Shown here: positions 34,247 to 47,270 of the stretch, one piece after another | How the letters are laid out: every line of letters begins with the position of its first letter | How positions within the stretch are numbered: position 1 is the stretch's first letter | NCBI RefSeq assembly: GCF_019059575.1 | Contig: NW_024881850.1 | Location: forward strand, 310,001 to 374,000 | Direction: 5' to 3' | Source: Amphibalanus amphitrite | Lineage: Eukaryota > Arthropoda > Thecostraca > Balanomorpha > Balanidae | DNA: 64,000 bases | Program-made: the position numbers and the translations under genes | Notes under the pieces: generated by a model | The model's input: the letters and a program-made list of their open reading frames with translations, nothing else | What the model was told of the DNA's origin: nothing | Databases searched by the model: none

Positions 34247-34289
34247 GTCGACGCGAGGGGACGCGAGGCAAACCCCCTCGCGAGTCGAC
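34247..34289 (+). promoter_or_regulatory. Stem-loop at the start of the 3' UTR
   Basis: GTCGACGCGAGGGG and its near-inverse CCCCCTCGCGAGTCGAC can pair across a 12-base loop, starting 17 bases after the stop codon. A further CGACGCGAGGGG follows, so two pairings compete. Role unknown. Confidence 0.6.
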
Positions 34290-34516
34290 GCGAGGGGATG
34301 GGGATTTTTTTTAGGCCGTGGAAGACATGAGCAGCGGGACACGAGCTATACTGATTAGGGTTATCATTCTTAGATGCTTGTCTTTATGTTAAATGTTAAG
34401 GGCATACGTGAGGTGACGTTATTGTGAGAAGGAACACTTACTGTACACATTCCAGCCCTGGACAATCGGTGCAGCTTCATTGTTATCCGCATAGACACTA
34501 CAGTTTTAAATGTGAA

Positions 34517-34522
34517 AATAAA
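34517..34522 (+). terminator. Polyadenylation signal of the Ig-domain gene
   Basis: AATAAA about 290 bases after the stop codon; the first canonical hexamer downstream in this strand that I found. Confidence 0.55.
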
Positions 34523-35514
34523 TGACATAAATGAAAAGTGTGCTTGTTTTGCAACCATATTCCTATGGGGTTTGAATTTGAGACCTTCACCTGATCCGTC
34601 GAACATGCAATGAAAATTTAACATACACAACCGTGTTTTTTTTTAATACGAGTCAAACAACGTGGAAAACAATCTTGTTGCCATAATACACCGCAGGATC
34701 GTTGCAGTTGACCAGGCGTCATAGTAAATGCAGGCCCTAATGCCTATATAAAGGCTCAGTCTCGGCTAGATTTGTAACAATGCGCTAATCTCTTTTCCCT
34801 GAGGACCAAGTAAGGGCAGCTGTCCTACGCACGTACCTTACATACATTGTGCGTCTAATTTATGATTTATCATGCACTGGTGAGCCTTCTGGAACCGCAC
34901 AGTTGTGTCTTGCACGCACTTGAACGCACGAATATTATAACGCTAACGTTAAAACCTGTATATGGCCAACCAGTGTCCACAATGAATTACCTTTAGGGAG
35001 GGGGGGGGGGACGGAGGGCTCTTCCAGGTTGATAGTAGGTTGCAGGGCGATTTGATGAGAGGATTGGAGGAGAGACTACTTCTACCACCGGATGGTGTTC
35101 GCAGTGGCTTAGCACATAACGATGGGACTGGACTGGAGTGTTTCGATGAGACAATCCACACGACCCATCCAGTTTTTCAAACCGGTTACTTCGAAGGGGA
35201 TGCTCATTGTGCATTCTTTGCTTATTCTTTGATTCGTTAACGAAGCATCAGTCAGGTTTGACAGGGTCCGCTTGTCTGGCCCGACTTGCTGTTCTTCGGA
35301 GCTGAAACTGGCATGCTAAATCCAGTAGGTATGTGACGGTCGCACTCGGGTAGTGACTAAGGAGACGTTGGAGGCTGGTATAAAGGGATGTAGAGGCCAG
35401 GAGGGAGGCTATTTTTTGTAGAACTGCCCTTCACCGGATGTGGGTGACTGTCGGCCCGAACAGGGCTAGTTTGATTAGGGAAACGGTGAACTGTCTTTGT
35501 TTTGTCGGCCCGGT
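34523..35514. other. No gene recognised
   Basis: Intergenic DNA downstream of the Ig gene; one G run at 34998-35009. No domain-bearing frame. Confidence 0.5.
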
Positions 35515-35795
35515 CGGGGTAGGCTGTTTCGGTCTAACGAGACCATTTCAGAGACAGATGAATGCTAGGGATAAGAGGGAGGCATTGGTCTGGGCGGGTG
35601 CTTCACCGGCGCTGAGCCCATCGCATGGACAGGTCACTGAGTCCCGCTAACGATCACCGCAAACGGCTACAGGCTTGCTCTTGGGGTGGAACTACCCATG
35701 AGTCCTAAGTTGCCCGCCCAGGTCGGAACAGGGGATGGAGGCGTGGAGGAGAAGGACTTGACTATCCTGGGGATGGAAACGATTTTTTTTTGGGG
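35515..35795 (+). repeat. SINE-like dispersed repeat
   Basis: It parallels 51801-52100 block by block: TTTCGGTC, ACGAGACCATTTCAGAG, GGCATTGGTCTGGGC, GCTGAGCCC, GGCGTGGAGGAGAAGGA and TATCCTG(A/G)GGAT. Non-coding. Confidence 0.7.
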
Positions 35796-35805
35796 GGGGG
35801 GAGGG

Positions 35806-35893
35806 TGAGCTCGTTCGGTTTAACAAGACCCATTTCAGGGCCGGTAGGATGATAGGAATTAGGGGGAGAATTTGGTCTTGGGAAGGAAGAGAA
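35806..35893 (+). repeat. SINE-like dispersed repeat, 5' fragment
   Basis: TTCGGTTTAACAAGACCC, ATTTCAGGGCCGG and GATGATAGGAATTAGGGGGA match the first third of the repeat at 51801-52100. It lies just after the preceding copy, suggesting tandem insertion. Confidence 0.7.
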
Positions 35894-37020
35894 CGAGTAG
35901 ATTGGTCCGGACTCCAGAGATAGATAACGAATGGAGTGTAACTGTAGATACGAATGGAATGAACGTCACCTTGTATGCCCAAAGTACACTTGGACCTGTG
36001 TCCGATAGATGTAGCGGCAGTCGCCTTTCACGAATAATCCGATGGCAGGCTGCCGTCGCTCCTCGCCGGGGTACCGTACGACGGTGCCCTCTGGCGGCCT
36101 GACCTCCGTGGTCGTCTGAGGGTTATGTAGGTGGCGCTAGGGTCGGTCCAGCGCCCGTGTCTCGCGCCTTAGGTCCGCTTCCTCCAAGAATTCAATGGTG
36201 AACGCTCAAATTCGGTCAGTTAATTGTCCATTTCATTTTTTAACAAGTTTTTTAGATTTTATCATTATTCATGATTCTCATTGTCCATCAAGCGCAATCA
36301 ATCTTAATATCGACACACGACTACGGTTCACATTGTTGTGAAAGGAACATTTCCGCTACCCGATGGATATGATATAGGCACCGTGCCATGATATCATTGT
36401 GCGCTGCGCACCTCATGGAGCACGGTAAGTGCGCTATAACCGGTCATACAGGAGGTTAACGGGTCGCACACCGCTCACCGGTCACCTCCAAAGTCCGGTT
36501 CAAAGTCACCGTGGCCGGCCCACTGTCGACGGTCGGTCGTGCTGCGGTCACGGCGTCTGATCAGTGATCATCCTCTTATGCAGGATATACCGGAGACCCG
36601 GGCGTGTTTCCGGATCACAAGCCAATGTGGTGGAGGCCTGACCTCAGTGGAATAACATGAGCTGTGCAATAACATTCGTAAATGGGTGTCAGGTCAGCAG
36701 GTGGAAGTTCGTTTTGAAGCTAACAGACTGAACCAGACGTGGCTTTCAACTGATGGTTGCCGGTTTTGTGAAGTGCTGTGCTCAGGTCTGCCGTTTGCGT
36801 GTTTCTGTTTCCGGCTTAGAGAGCTGCAGGATGGACGACTCAGACAGGGCCATGAGCAGAGTCAATGTACCTTACAAGCGGCTTTCCTGCTGAAGCTCAA
36901 TAAAAGCTCGGTCTAGGTCGTGCCAGGGACAGATTATAAGACCAGTGATAAGGCTCTAAAATATAAATGGAATGGCAAATGAAAAACAGAAGCATAGGTC
37001 CATGCATTGTTAACCACTGA
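35894..37020. other. No gene recognised
   Basis: Mixed DNA without recognised domains or elements. Confidence 0.5.
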
Positions 37021-38319
37021 CAGGGGCGTCGCCACGGATTTTTGACTGGGGGGGACGGATTGGCTGACTAAAAACCCAAAAGTTAGTTAGTTTAGCGTAC
37101 AATTTCAGGCCTATGCACTACTTGTAACGCATACACAATACACATGTTCTCATGTTCTCGCGTGGAGGCGTTATTAGTCACACTCTTTTCTACCTGTGCA
37201 TGAATTGGCGGCGCGAAGCGGCGCGAAAATTGGCAAAAACTCTTGGCAAAACAGTCCCAAAACGCATAAATTTTGCATCCCGCGTAATAATACCAGGACA
37301 GTTAGGGTCTGGTCACCAAGTCCAGCAGCCCTGCCTCTAAAAAATCGTGTGGTCCTCTGTAAACCGCTGTCAACCATAGGTACAGTTTTTTCCAACTTCT
37401 GTGCAGTGTAGCTGCAGGACTGCGGGGTCGGAGTTGACTTCGGTCGTAGTCGACGGTTTTGGTCGGATACGGAGTTGGAGTCACCAAAATCGTAACAGAC
37501 TTCAACTCTGAAGTCAGAGTCAACGTCATCCCCGAGGATGGGTCGAATAAGAGCTGGAGATTCTGTTGGCTGTGGTGATTGTAGGGGTCATGGTAAGACC
37601 AATATAGGGGCATACTGAGCATTCCGTCCTCCTGGGCTCTCTCAGACCAGGACGAGGTCCTCTCACCCTCAAGCATCAAGCGTTCAAAGGCCATGGTGAG
37701 ACCTTCTGCTGTCGGATGGCCTCGAACGGGAAGAGGGCCGTTTGAGAGTGAGCTGAAGGTCTTGACTATTACGAATATCCTATGTAAAATGTGTGGTCTC
37801 TGCAAGCTGTTGTCCTACTGCACTCTGAGACTTTGGGACAGATCTTCAGCCCTTGTTGGATATGGTCGCCCCTACAACTGGAGCTTTGGCTCCCTATCGA
37901 CGACCTGGGACGGACAGTCCAGAGCTGCACCTCGTAGGCAATGTTATCTTTTATGTGCCAGGAAACGTTCAAAGAGACAAAAGCATCACATCACATGTTT
38001 TTTTCACTCCGATGCGGGCCGAGGGATGCCGTGGTCGGAGATGGAGCGGGGACTCCGAGCGTTTTTTTTAAGCCGGAGTCGGAATTACCAAAATCATCTA
38101 CTCCGCAGCCCTGTAAGCAAGGGTACAGTGTCAGCAATTCGCAGATTCAATTTGTATACGAGTAGGTATCCGCAATTTCATCCCAAAACGACAATACACC
38201 AATGTCGTGGGTCACTTTTTAAATCATTCATGAGGATATTTTTGCGGGGGACGTCCCCCCCGGATTCCTCGACTGGGGGGGACGCGTCCCCCCCGTCCCC
38301 CCCGGTTTCGACGCCCATG
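37021..38319. mobile_element. Non-autonomous hAT element with perfect 8-bp duplication
   Basis: It begins CAGGGGCGTCGCCACGG and ends as the inverse of CATGGGCGTCG. ACCACTGA lies directly outside both ends (37013-37020 and 38320-38327), a perfect 8-bp duplication, diagnostic for hAT. The G/C runs GGGGGGGACG and CGTCCCCCCC lie inside the two ends. The ends share CAGGGGCGTCG with the larger hAT at 48331-50798. GGAGTC-type sequence occurs at 37415-37485 and 38070-38113. No transposase frame. Confidence 0.88.
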
Positions 38320-40784
38320 ACCACTGATTTAACTTGAAATAGGATAAAAATTAATGTAATTTTCGCTCTCCCTCTCATGAACATTGAACAAATATATGCA
38401 AAAAAGTCCAAAAAGTTCACTAGGTCTCTCCGGTATTTTGTATTATAAGGTTACTTTTTCATGACAGTGAATGAACGACGTCTGCCGGCATTCAGAGTAG
38501 CATGTTGCAAGAAAATAACGGCTTAAATGTAATAGCGTCTGTAATAGCAACCAAGAGAATTTGCATTATCGCCCCATCAAACACGGGGAAACCACTTGAC
38601 CCAGATTCACCCGTCAATCCAGGCTAAAGCCCAAATGAACACCGGCTGAAAAGACTAACGGTGTGGAGACATGCGCTAATGACAACGTTTAATGTTTAGT
38701 GGTGTCTTGTGCAACCCTCAGGACGGTTTACAAGTGTAAAACGCAGAACCTGGGCCGACGACAGATCCTTCCGTTGTTCTTAAATACATGATTTAGCCAT
38801 TGTCGGCACAAACCTTACCAGTTTGAGGTGTATGGGTGCGTCTGCGGTAAGACGGGCTGGCATCTAATCCTGAAGAATTGGATACCTGCTAATTTCAGGG
38901 TCGGTCAAAAAAGACGCATAGCTGGACATCACGTGGTAATGGCTAGCATTACTCATTAAGGTACAGCCCACCGCTAAAGTAATGTAGGGTTTTACCAATC
39001 TCAACGGTTGGCTTTGACTGGCGATTGTTTAATGCGGAGTGATCGAAAAGAAGATGTCAATAGCTAAAGTTGCAGCTGCAAGGGTGACGATACATATAAG
39101 CTACATTCAAAGTTTCATTGTAGTCTGGCTAATCGTTCCTAAGCTTCAGAAGCAGAACATACCCATGACTGAAACCGCACATTACTTCTGCTGTGGACTG
39201 TACATCATCCATCCCCTCTGATGCCATTCACGACTGGCTACCACCGCGGTTATTCAAGCCTGTCGCTAATGAACCAACTCCCGCTCCCCTGGTGGTTCGT
39301 AAGGTCTGAAGCGCCTAGTCAACTGAAAAAGCTCCCCCATGGCCCATCGTAGCGCGCACACCAATGTGTCATTGCGGCAACTTCAATCAGAGAGGGTATG
39401 GGAGGCGGGCACCAAGACAGACGGGACCAATCACTATCTGAAAGGTCAAGGTGGTCCTGTGGTGCGTGGGGTGCGTACAACGGTCGGGTTTCAGCACACT
39501 GCGTGATGGATCTGTATAATCCGTTCGGTGTTCGGTGAAAATAATCCCCCAAATGACCACTCCCTTACTTCACCGCCGCCTCTCGGGACATCGCCTGCCC
39601 TCAGCGGTGGCAGGGACAGGATCTTATCAGCGGATTAGTGTGAAAGGTTGGCGGATTACGCATTTTGCGTGAGGAGGGATCGAAATCAATTCCCATCACT
39701 TTGACATAAGAGTAGCCGATTAACTCGCTACCAGTGAAGCTCCAAGCATTTTTAATGATACGGTTTCTAACTGCAGATAAGTACCTCTAATATGTGTTTC
39801 TCCACCTTCCTTTCGCGTCGACATTACCCAATACCCATCATGGCATAGATAACGTGCTTTATGTTTTAGATATGGAATGGAAACATATGGAAACATAAGC
39901 CGCGAAGCTGGATCGATGTTGCGCCATACATGGTACCAGTACTCTAGATGTCAGATCGATGATTGAATGTAAGATACCAATGCAATGTCTTTTGAATTCA
40001 AGTCGGCCTTAAATTCGGTAAAATGGCCAGTTTTACTAGTCGTTTTTCTAAATTAACTTTTACGATGTTAGATGTATAGTTTTAGCATCTAAGCATCGAT
40101 GTTGCCAGAAGGCAAGTGAACATATGGAAAGAGCAAAATGTGATATTACACGTACGTCGTACATATACATGCGCTGCTTGACTGTCAAATATCCATGTGG
40201 GTGAAGAATACGGGATGATCTGAATTGATAGTGCTTTCACTTCCGTCGCCGTTCGACAAAACAGACGGCCTGATAGATGTCAGGGAAAGCTCCCGAACAT
40301 TGATCGCTCATGGCCAGAACAAGTCTACCAAGACTCAGACCCATCCGGTGATCAGATTTGTTTGCGCAATTAGTTAATAGAATAGAAAGTTCAATTGGTT
40401 TCCTTGGCGGCACATCGGGCTGCTTTGATGGCTCGTCCTAAACACGTTCATTATCAGTTCACGTCACTGATCGCAACTACCAGATTTACCTGCATGAAAA
40501 TCAACATCCTTTTACCTGTACTATTGTACCACTTCTCGGAGCAGCTGGGAGCATCCTCGACACTTCCTACAAAATTGAATGAATACCCATCACCTGTTGG
40601 CTATAAACGGAAAACCGGCCGGACAATGAAAGAAGCCAATCGGCCGCCGGTTTCCGTTCGCACACTGCCGGACAGGGAATGTCACAGACGGCCGTCCAAA
40701 TCTGCACGTGACCGACTACATGAGTCGTCCCTCTCCGGAAGTTCCACTGCTGCGCGCCCGTGTGAGCCCTGCCCGAGCCCCTGT
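38320..40784. other. No gene recognised
   Basis: AT-rich to mixed DNA between the hAT element and LTR element 2; no element ends or domains seen. Confidence 0.5.
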
Positions 40785-41058
40785 TGTGGAGAAGGAAATC
40801 ATGGCCTCCCACTCCCGATGGAGGCCCCAATGTCTTGTCTCCCTTTTTTCACTGTCTGGGTGTCTGGGGCGCATAGCGACACGTGACCGCCGGCTCGCTG
40901 GCCGGCTGCCCGTCCGGTCACGTGCTTGCGTCCCGACACCCACCATAAAACCATGTTCTTCGGAAATACACTCTCTCACTTCTCCTCTACCGACTGTGAC
41001 GCCAACACCATCCGCGGACCCCGGCTCCGACAAGGGCGGCCGAAATGGCCGGCCCACA
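40785..41058 (+). repeat. 5' LTR of element 2
   Basis: 274 bp. A CCATAAAACC motif at about 40951 may be its TATA box. Confidence 0.93.
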
Positions 41059-41224
41059 ATTGGTGCCAGCGGTGGTGGTTGGTTGTCGGTGGAGGATTTT
41101 TGGCTTCAGGTGAGTTCTCTTTAAATTAATTTCATTTGCTATTTGTAATGTTTGAAATTTGAGATTTATATTTAGTTCTATTCGTTTTTCTATGTGATTT
41201 TTGTCATTATTTGTTTGGCTAACC

Positions 41225-41572
41225 ATGGAAGATGCTACCAGGAATTTTAGTATTGAGTACAACACTCAAATGAAAGATATTTTAAGGCGAATTGCTTATT
41301 TAGAATTAGCTGTAGCAGAAGAGCTTATTGCTCAACAAGATCAAAATCCATCAAAATCTCAGAGCCGAGGACGTGATCGTCAATCTCGTCAGCAAAAATG
41401 CCGTTATCAAACTGTTCGCTCAAAATCACTTCACTCTTCTCATCATGGTTGTCAAGAAAGGAGTCATTGTTCAAATTCTTATCACCATGAATTTTCTAGC
41501 TGTCACCGGAACTTTTCACCGCGTCGAAACTTTCGTTCTCTGAGCCCAAAGGGGTTCCGCTCACTGCACTAG
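41225..41572 (+). CDS. Short frame at the gag position of LTR element 2
   Basis: About 115 residues starting MEDATRNFSIEYNTQMKDI, rich in Ser, Arg, Gln and His after residue 40. Its position between 5' LTR and pol suggests a gag derivative. No recognisable gag domain; treat as a relic. Confidence 0.5.
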   Translation: MEDATRNFSIEYNTQMKDILRRIAYLELAVAEELIAQQDQNPSKSQSRGRDRQSRQQKCRYQTVRSKSLHSSHHGCQERSHCSNSYHHEFSSCHRNFSPRRNFRSLSPKGFRSLH

Positions 41573-41583
41573 GGGATGAGTGC

Positions 41584-44400
41584 GTGAGCGTCGCTTCAGA
41601 TGACAGGGACCGTTCAGCACATCCCCCGGTTTTACGTGACGTCAAAATTTCGGGTCAAGCTTGTTCAGCTCTTTATGATAGTGGAAGTAGTGTCTCTTTA
41701 GTTTCAAAAAAATGTCTGCAAAAATCTGGTTTAAAAGTAGCTTACGAACCTCCCAGTGTCACTATTCTTGATGTTACTGGAAATCCTATTGACGTTGTAG
41801 GTGAAGTCAATCTGAACATTAGCATTCTGGGTCAAACGGTTCAACACACATTTTTCGTTACAGCAAAAAGTTTGCCATTCAAATGCGATATAATTCTCGG
41901 AATCGATTTTATCATTGCTCACAAATTGATTTACAATCCATCGAGTCGTTCAGTAAACTTTCTAAAACCCATTCTTTCTTCCAATGTAGTCGAAAGACGC
42001 TCAAAACGTCTGAGTCCCAAAAGACGTAAACGAGTACGCTTTCTACTGTCCACAAAGGACGACGAAAATTCCGGTGAAGAAGATGCTTATTCTGACGAGA
42101 CGACGAAATTGTTCACAACTGCGGAAAAACATGCATTAGTTATTCAGGACGAAAAGTCATATCCATTGTTCGTGAAACAAACTGTTGAAGTTCCTGGTTA
42201 TAGTGAACAATTTATACGCGTTAAATTACCACGTTTTCTAGAGCCAAATGATTTTCCATATCTCATTCAAGCGCATTGCGATCAAAGTATCCGAGACATT
42301 CAGGTTGCCCGTTCTATCATTTTCTTGGAAAAATCAGGCACGCTGGTACGTGTCATCAATTCGTCAAACAACCCAGTTATTTTGAGAAAAAATCTGCGGA
42401 TCGCACAAGCCCACCCAACCAATCTTTCCCCCACGGGTCAGGTCACAGACCGACCCCTCCCCTCCAGACAGCACGCTGACCTTGCTCTGTCTGGTTTAGC
42501 AAGTGCCAACTGTCAACAAAGGACGAATGTCGATTTGTTTGTGTCTGTACCACCATCCGTCAGCGCCTCGTCGGAACAAAAAACGGTCGCTGGGCCGGAC
42601 TTGGCTGCGTCAGACACAAACAAACCGACGACCTCTGCTCAGAGCACGTCAGAATACAAGTCTATCTCTGACATTGATTTGGAACATGTCCCGGAACCCT
42701 TTCGTTCTCAGCTCCGCGAGCTCATCAAAAAACATCGGCATGCTTTTGGAAACGACATCTCGGATATAAAACAGACAGATGTTTATAAACACCACATCGA
42801 ATTAACAGATCACACTCCGGCTTATCAAAGACCATATCGTCTCCCATTCGCCCATCGGGAGATAGTCAAGAAAGAAATAGATCGCATGTTGGCAGCCAAA
42901 ATCATTGAACCATCGGTTTCACCATACAATTCTCCAATCATTCTTGTGAAGAAATCAAATGGTGGCTATCGCCTTGTATCAGACTTACGTCTTCTCAACT
43001 CAAAGATCAAAGATGACAAATTTCCTCATTCATTTGCATCTGATGTCATTGATCAACTTTCTGGGTGTGAAGTTTTCTCAACTTTAGATTTACTCAGTTC
43101 ATTCCACCAAATTCCTTTGGATGAATCTTCTCGACATTATACTGCTTTTTCAGCTGGAGACGGCAAATATCATATGAATGTCGTACCAATGGGTCTTCGT
43201 TCAAGTTCTTCTGCTCTCAATAGAGCATTGCAAATTGCACTCAGTGGTCTTCAGGGTATAGACGCATTCTTATATGTAGACGATATTCTTATCGGTAGCA
43301 AAACATACGACGAGCATTTAGAAAAACTCGACAATATATGTTCTCGTTTAGAAGAAATTCATCTTGTGATCAACCCCGCAAAGTGTGAATTTATGAAATC
43401 TCAGGTAAAGTATCTGGGTTTCATACTTGACAAACATGGAATTCGTCCAGATGCATCCAAATTACAAGCGGTACAAGATTTTCCTGTACCAGAAACAGCG
43501 AAAGATGTTCGTATTTTTCTTCGGTTTGCGAACTATTATCGCAGACACATTCCAAAACTGGCTGAGCTTACTGCTCCGTTAATTCATTTGACAAAGAAAA
43601 ATGTTGATTTTATTTGGTCAAAAGAGTGCGAAAAAGCATTCTCATCGATAAAAAGGTCACTACGGACATGCACTTTATTAAAATTTCCAAATTTCGAAAA
43701 AGACTTCTACCTATTTACACATACAAGTGATTTCGCCATTAGTGGCGTACTTGAACAAAAATATGGTGATGAATTTCACCCAATTGCTTTTAATAGTCGA
43801 CAGCTTAGCAAAGCTGAAAGAAATTATTCTACTTCAGAAAAGAAATGCCTCGCAATTTCATGGTCTTTTGATCATTTGCGATCTTATCTTTTAGGTCATG
43901 TCACTCATGTCATGACAGATCATTCACCATTAAAATGTATTTTCAAGTCAACTCATCTTAGCGGTCGTTTAAAGAAATGGTTCGTGAAACTATCAGAGTA
44001 TGATTTTGATGTCACTTATCTACCAGGTATTTTGAATGTTACAACTGATCATTCGTCTAGTGCCGAATTAGGTACACAAAACAAAGCAGACTTTCTTGGC
44101 CATGCCTGTGCAGAAACCGCAGGATGGACAAAAGAGAAAATCAAAGCTGAACAGCGAAAAGACCCAGATTTGATGCCAATCATTGATCGCCTCGTGAAAC
44201 CGAAAGCTAAAGGCCCTGATCTGAAGCTGAATGAATCTCTTTCCAACTTTTTCTTAGGTTCAGATGGCTTACTTTACCATGTACCCAAACAAAATTCGAA
44301 GATTCGTCAGTTTATGAAACAGCTTGTAGTTCCAAATTCAATGAAAAAACTGATGCTTGAGAAAGTCCATGACACTTTTTCGTCAGGACAAGTTATTTAG
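41584..44400 (+). CDS. Pol polyprotein of LTR element 2 (protease, RT, RNase H)
   Basis: 938 residues. An aspartic protease with LYDSGSSVSLV lies near residue 30. Reverse transcriptase (about residues 390-640) has FSTLDLLSSFHQI and LYVDDILIG. A Ty3/gypsy-type RNase H (FYLFTHTSDFAISGVL, then FNSRQLSKAERNYSTSEKKCLAI and MTDHSPLKC) follows. The order and motifs are typical Ty3/gypsy. It belongs to the element described above, which as a whole looks broken. Confidence 0.88.
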   Translation: MSVASDDRDRSAHPPVLRDVKISGQACSALYDSGSSVSLVSKKCLQKSGLKVAYEPPSVTILDVTGNPIDVVGEVNLNISILGQTVQHTFFVTAKSLPFKCDIILGIDFIIAHKLIYNPSSRSVNFLKPILSSNVVERRSKRLSPKRRKRVRFLLSTKDDENSGEEDAYSDETTKLFTTAEKHALVIQDEKSYPLFVKQTVEVPGYSEQFIRVKLPRFLEPNDFPYLIQAHCDQSIRDIQVARSIIFLEKSGTLVRVINSSNNPVILRKNLRIAQAHPTNLSPTGQVTDRPLPSRQHADLALSGLASANCQQRTNVDLFVSVPPSVSASSEQKTVAGPDLAASDTNKPTTSAQSTSEYKSISDIDLEHVPEPFRSQLRELIKKHRHAFGNDISDIKQTDVYKHHIELTDHTPAYQRPYRLPFAHREIVKKEIDRMLAAKIIEPSVSPYNSPIILVKKSNGGYRLVSDLRLLNSKIKDDKFPHSFASDVIDQLSGCEVFSTLDLLSSFHQIPLDESSRHYTAFSAGDGKYHMNVVPMGLRSSSSALNRALQIALSGLQGIDAFLYVDDILIGSKTYDEHLEKLDNICSRLEEIHLVINPAKCEFMKSQVKYLGFILDKHGIRPDASKLQAVQDFPVPETAKDVRIFLRFANYYRRHIPKLAELTAPLIHLTKKNVDFIWSKECEKAFSSIKRSLRTCTLLKFPNFEKDFYLFTHTSDFAISGVLEQKYGDEFHPIAFNSRQLSKAERNYSTSEKKCLAISWSFDHLRSYLLGHVTHVMTDHSPLKCIFKSTHLSGRLKKWFVKLSEYDFDVTYLPGILNVTTDHSSSAELGTQNKADFLGHACAETAGWTKEKIKAEQRKDPDLMPIIDRLVKPKAKGPDLKLNESLSNFFLGSDGLLYHVPKQNSKIRQFMKQLVVPNSMKKLMLEKVHDTFSSGQVI

Positions 44401-44893
44401 AAACATTCTTTCCAAAATTCGAGTTCAATTTTACTGGAGGAACATATACTCCGATGTCAAAAGGTATGTAGACTCCTGTCGTTTTTATGTACACCAAAGT
44501 GCTCACAATTTTCTAAAACGTGCACCAGTGCAACGCACGATTACACAAGAGCACCCTAACATCAATCGTCAAGAAGACGATCAAATCGACACCTGCGTCG
44601 ACTCACAGTCTCTCAGCAACGAATCTGCCATTCGTTCCGTGTGTAATGCCTCACAGAGCAGCAACAACGGTGCACGTTCACCTGTTACACTGCCGGCAAA
44701 GCCAGGGACGTTGGTGACTCCTTCTGAAGAGAATGGGATCGACCAGAGTGATCTTACACGGCTGGAGGTAGATTGGCGAAATTGTCGAGCAGGCCGAGAG
44801 GTTAGTCAGGCTGATCACCTGCGGTATAACCTCTGGTCTCGCAAAAAACATACGCCCCCCAGACCGTCAAGAAGGAACATAGCGCTCACATAG

Positions 44894-47254
44894 CGCCAAT
44901 TTAGCGCTCAAATATATTATTTGCCTGCAGAAGACATGCTGCGTTACAATGAGGTTGACGAGGTCCCTCCCGCGCATGTAAATAGCCGACGTACGGCCAA
45001 AAATGGTGACAGAGATCCCATTTCATGTGATGCGAACGAAGGTTGATGATTACGTCCCTCGCGCACACCGCCAGCCAAAGGCTGAGCAAAAGGTTTACTC
45101 AATGTAAACAGAAGAGAGCAATTGCAATTTCATTGAGCTCAATTCATTGTAAATAAAGCATCCACGATATATATGCTAGTATGAAAGGTGAATGATTCTC
45201 ATTTGTATGATTGCCAAAACCTATGTTGTCGCTTGCTGTTGCCATCTTTCATTTCTTTACATGTGTTGCAATGTCAAAAATGTCTTGATACTAACACATT
45301 AGCCCTGTTTCTTTTTCAGGTTCGTGCTTCTTGTGGCGGAACGAGTGCAGCGTCAAATAATACCCAAAGGACATGCATGCTTCTCGATATTCCCAATTAA
45401 TTAACAGTATACTTTATCGAACTAACTACTGATTAGCTTTAATTTTGGTCATCTGGTAAAAAAACGACTTCTATAACATTGACCAATAACTTTTGGCCAT
45501 TCTGAAGTGGTAAGTGGCAATAAAAATTGTCCACAAAAAGTTTGCCAATTCAACAATTTACCGGCGATATAACTACATTAGAAGTATTGCTGTTTGCATG
45601 CCTTCCCAAACGATTTCACGGGTATGACGTAATACACAGATGCACTCGTTCAGAAGACGCCACTCTTTAAAAGGACTTCATTTTTTTCAACCGTATTTTT
45701 TTATTATTTAACAACTAAGTAAGTTCTAACACAATAGTTAGATATTCCAATAACACTTTAACCCACTAAAAACATTGGCCTCTTCAATTTATTCGTTAAA
45801 GTAAGTCACTTGGCAGTACTATTAAAACCGGTCTTTTGCTAGACATTGGCTCATTAGCCCCATTTTTTTTTCTCCTTACTAATCACTTTGCGACGTAAAC
45901 GATCTCTCGATCGACTGACCGGCGGTACTGCCCGTTTTTAACAATCATTCAATGTTTTGCTATCCGCTGTGTCAAAAACATGTCTTCCGTGTCATTTATA
46001 CCATGATGTCTTCCAACGAATGTTCAGCCTTCACAAAGTTCATGCTGCCGTTTTATCACACAATTGTTATCACACACCAGGGAAAATGTATCACTGACCG
46101 GCACGGCGATAGCACAACATTATAACAAAAAGTGTATGTGGATGCATGTTTGAATACTTGGACACGGAAACAAATTCGAATGTCCTACGGACCCGAATGT
46201 TTTGGCCTTTGAAAGTCCATGGCCCATGGGTTCCGTGGCACGCCTGGGGAAGCATTACGACACTTGTGTCGCCCAGTGCTACGTGCCTTTTGTACAAATG
46301 TTGTACTGTACAGCTGTAAATGTGAATGACTGTTTTGTATAGTGTATGATGTATATGTTGGGGCATTGTTTCGGCACATTTTAATTCGTTCTTTTTCTAT
46401 TACAGTCCTTGCGTTTCTGTTACCCATCTGGGAGTGGCCACTATCTGACTCCCCGCGAGCATCGACTACGGAGAAACGCCGATACGCATCACGTTCTGCA
46501 AAAGCTGGCTGATGATAGTCATGATGGGATCGGACGCTCATCGCCGACCCGTCTGGCTGTCTCAGTCGCTCTGCATCTGGTCCACGAATCACACACTGCA
46601 ACTGCGGACGCCATCATCGACTGCAACGGCTGCAACTGCAACCAGCAGGTGGCCTAGGTCCAAAGCCAACGCCTGGCTGACCCACATGGCCGCCTGCCGT
46701 CGCTGCTACTTCATCTGCTCATCGTGCTTCGCTGTTCTCCGTCCGTTCGTCCGTCACTCTCGTCGCCCGTGCCAGCCGCCATCACCATGGCTGAGCACAA
46801 CTCGTCGCCCGCCCGCTGTCGATGAACAACAGGCTACCGGCACCCTCGCTAGCAACACCAAGTTCTGGTATGCTGACGTCTCCTGGAATCTGCATGCTGT
46901 GCGGCGGCAGCCAACGCCCCGTGAACGGTAAAGGCCTAACCGTCACGGCGCACCATGGTCGCTGCCCCTTCACAACCAGCTCAGACGTCAGCACCCAACA
47001 AGCAGAGGTGTCTGGTCCCACGCATCGACAACGGAACAACATCGCGGCGACGATAACAGCGACGACTACAATGACGAGACAACCAAATCGGAGAGCAGTT
47101 ACAACAGCAGCAGCGAGTAGCGGCGACAACAGCAGTCGTACCAGCAGCAGCAGCAGCAGCGGTCGTACCTGGCGTTCCATGCGCGATGTCAAACGTGGAT
47201 CTATGCAGTTTAGGATCGTGATTGCTTATTGGTCGCCTCCTCTTGTCGGCTTGT
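44894..47254. other. 3' internal region of LTR element 2, no recognised protein
   Basis: About 2.4 kb between the pol remains and the polypurine tract. The first half is AT-rich and closed in all frames. The second half (46410-47200) is more open and includes a CAG-rich serine stretch near 47150, but no domain is recognisable and one frame simply runs into the LTR. Confidence 0.5.
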
Positions 47255-47270
47255 TGGGGGAGGAAAGATA

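Noticed and set aside
37415-38113. A possible 700-bp GGAGTC-family element inside the hAT element
   Set aside because: The two outward ends look right (CAGGACTGCGG and CCGCAGCCCTG), but the flanking 8-mers TGTAGCTG and TAAGCAAG do not match.
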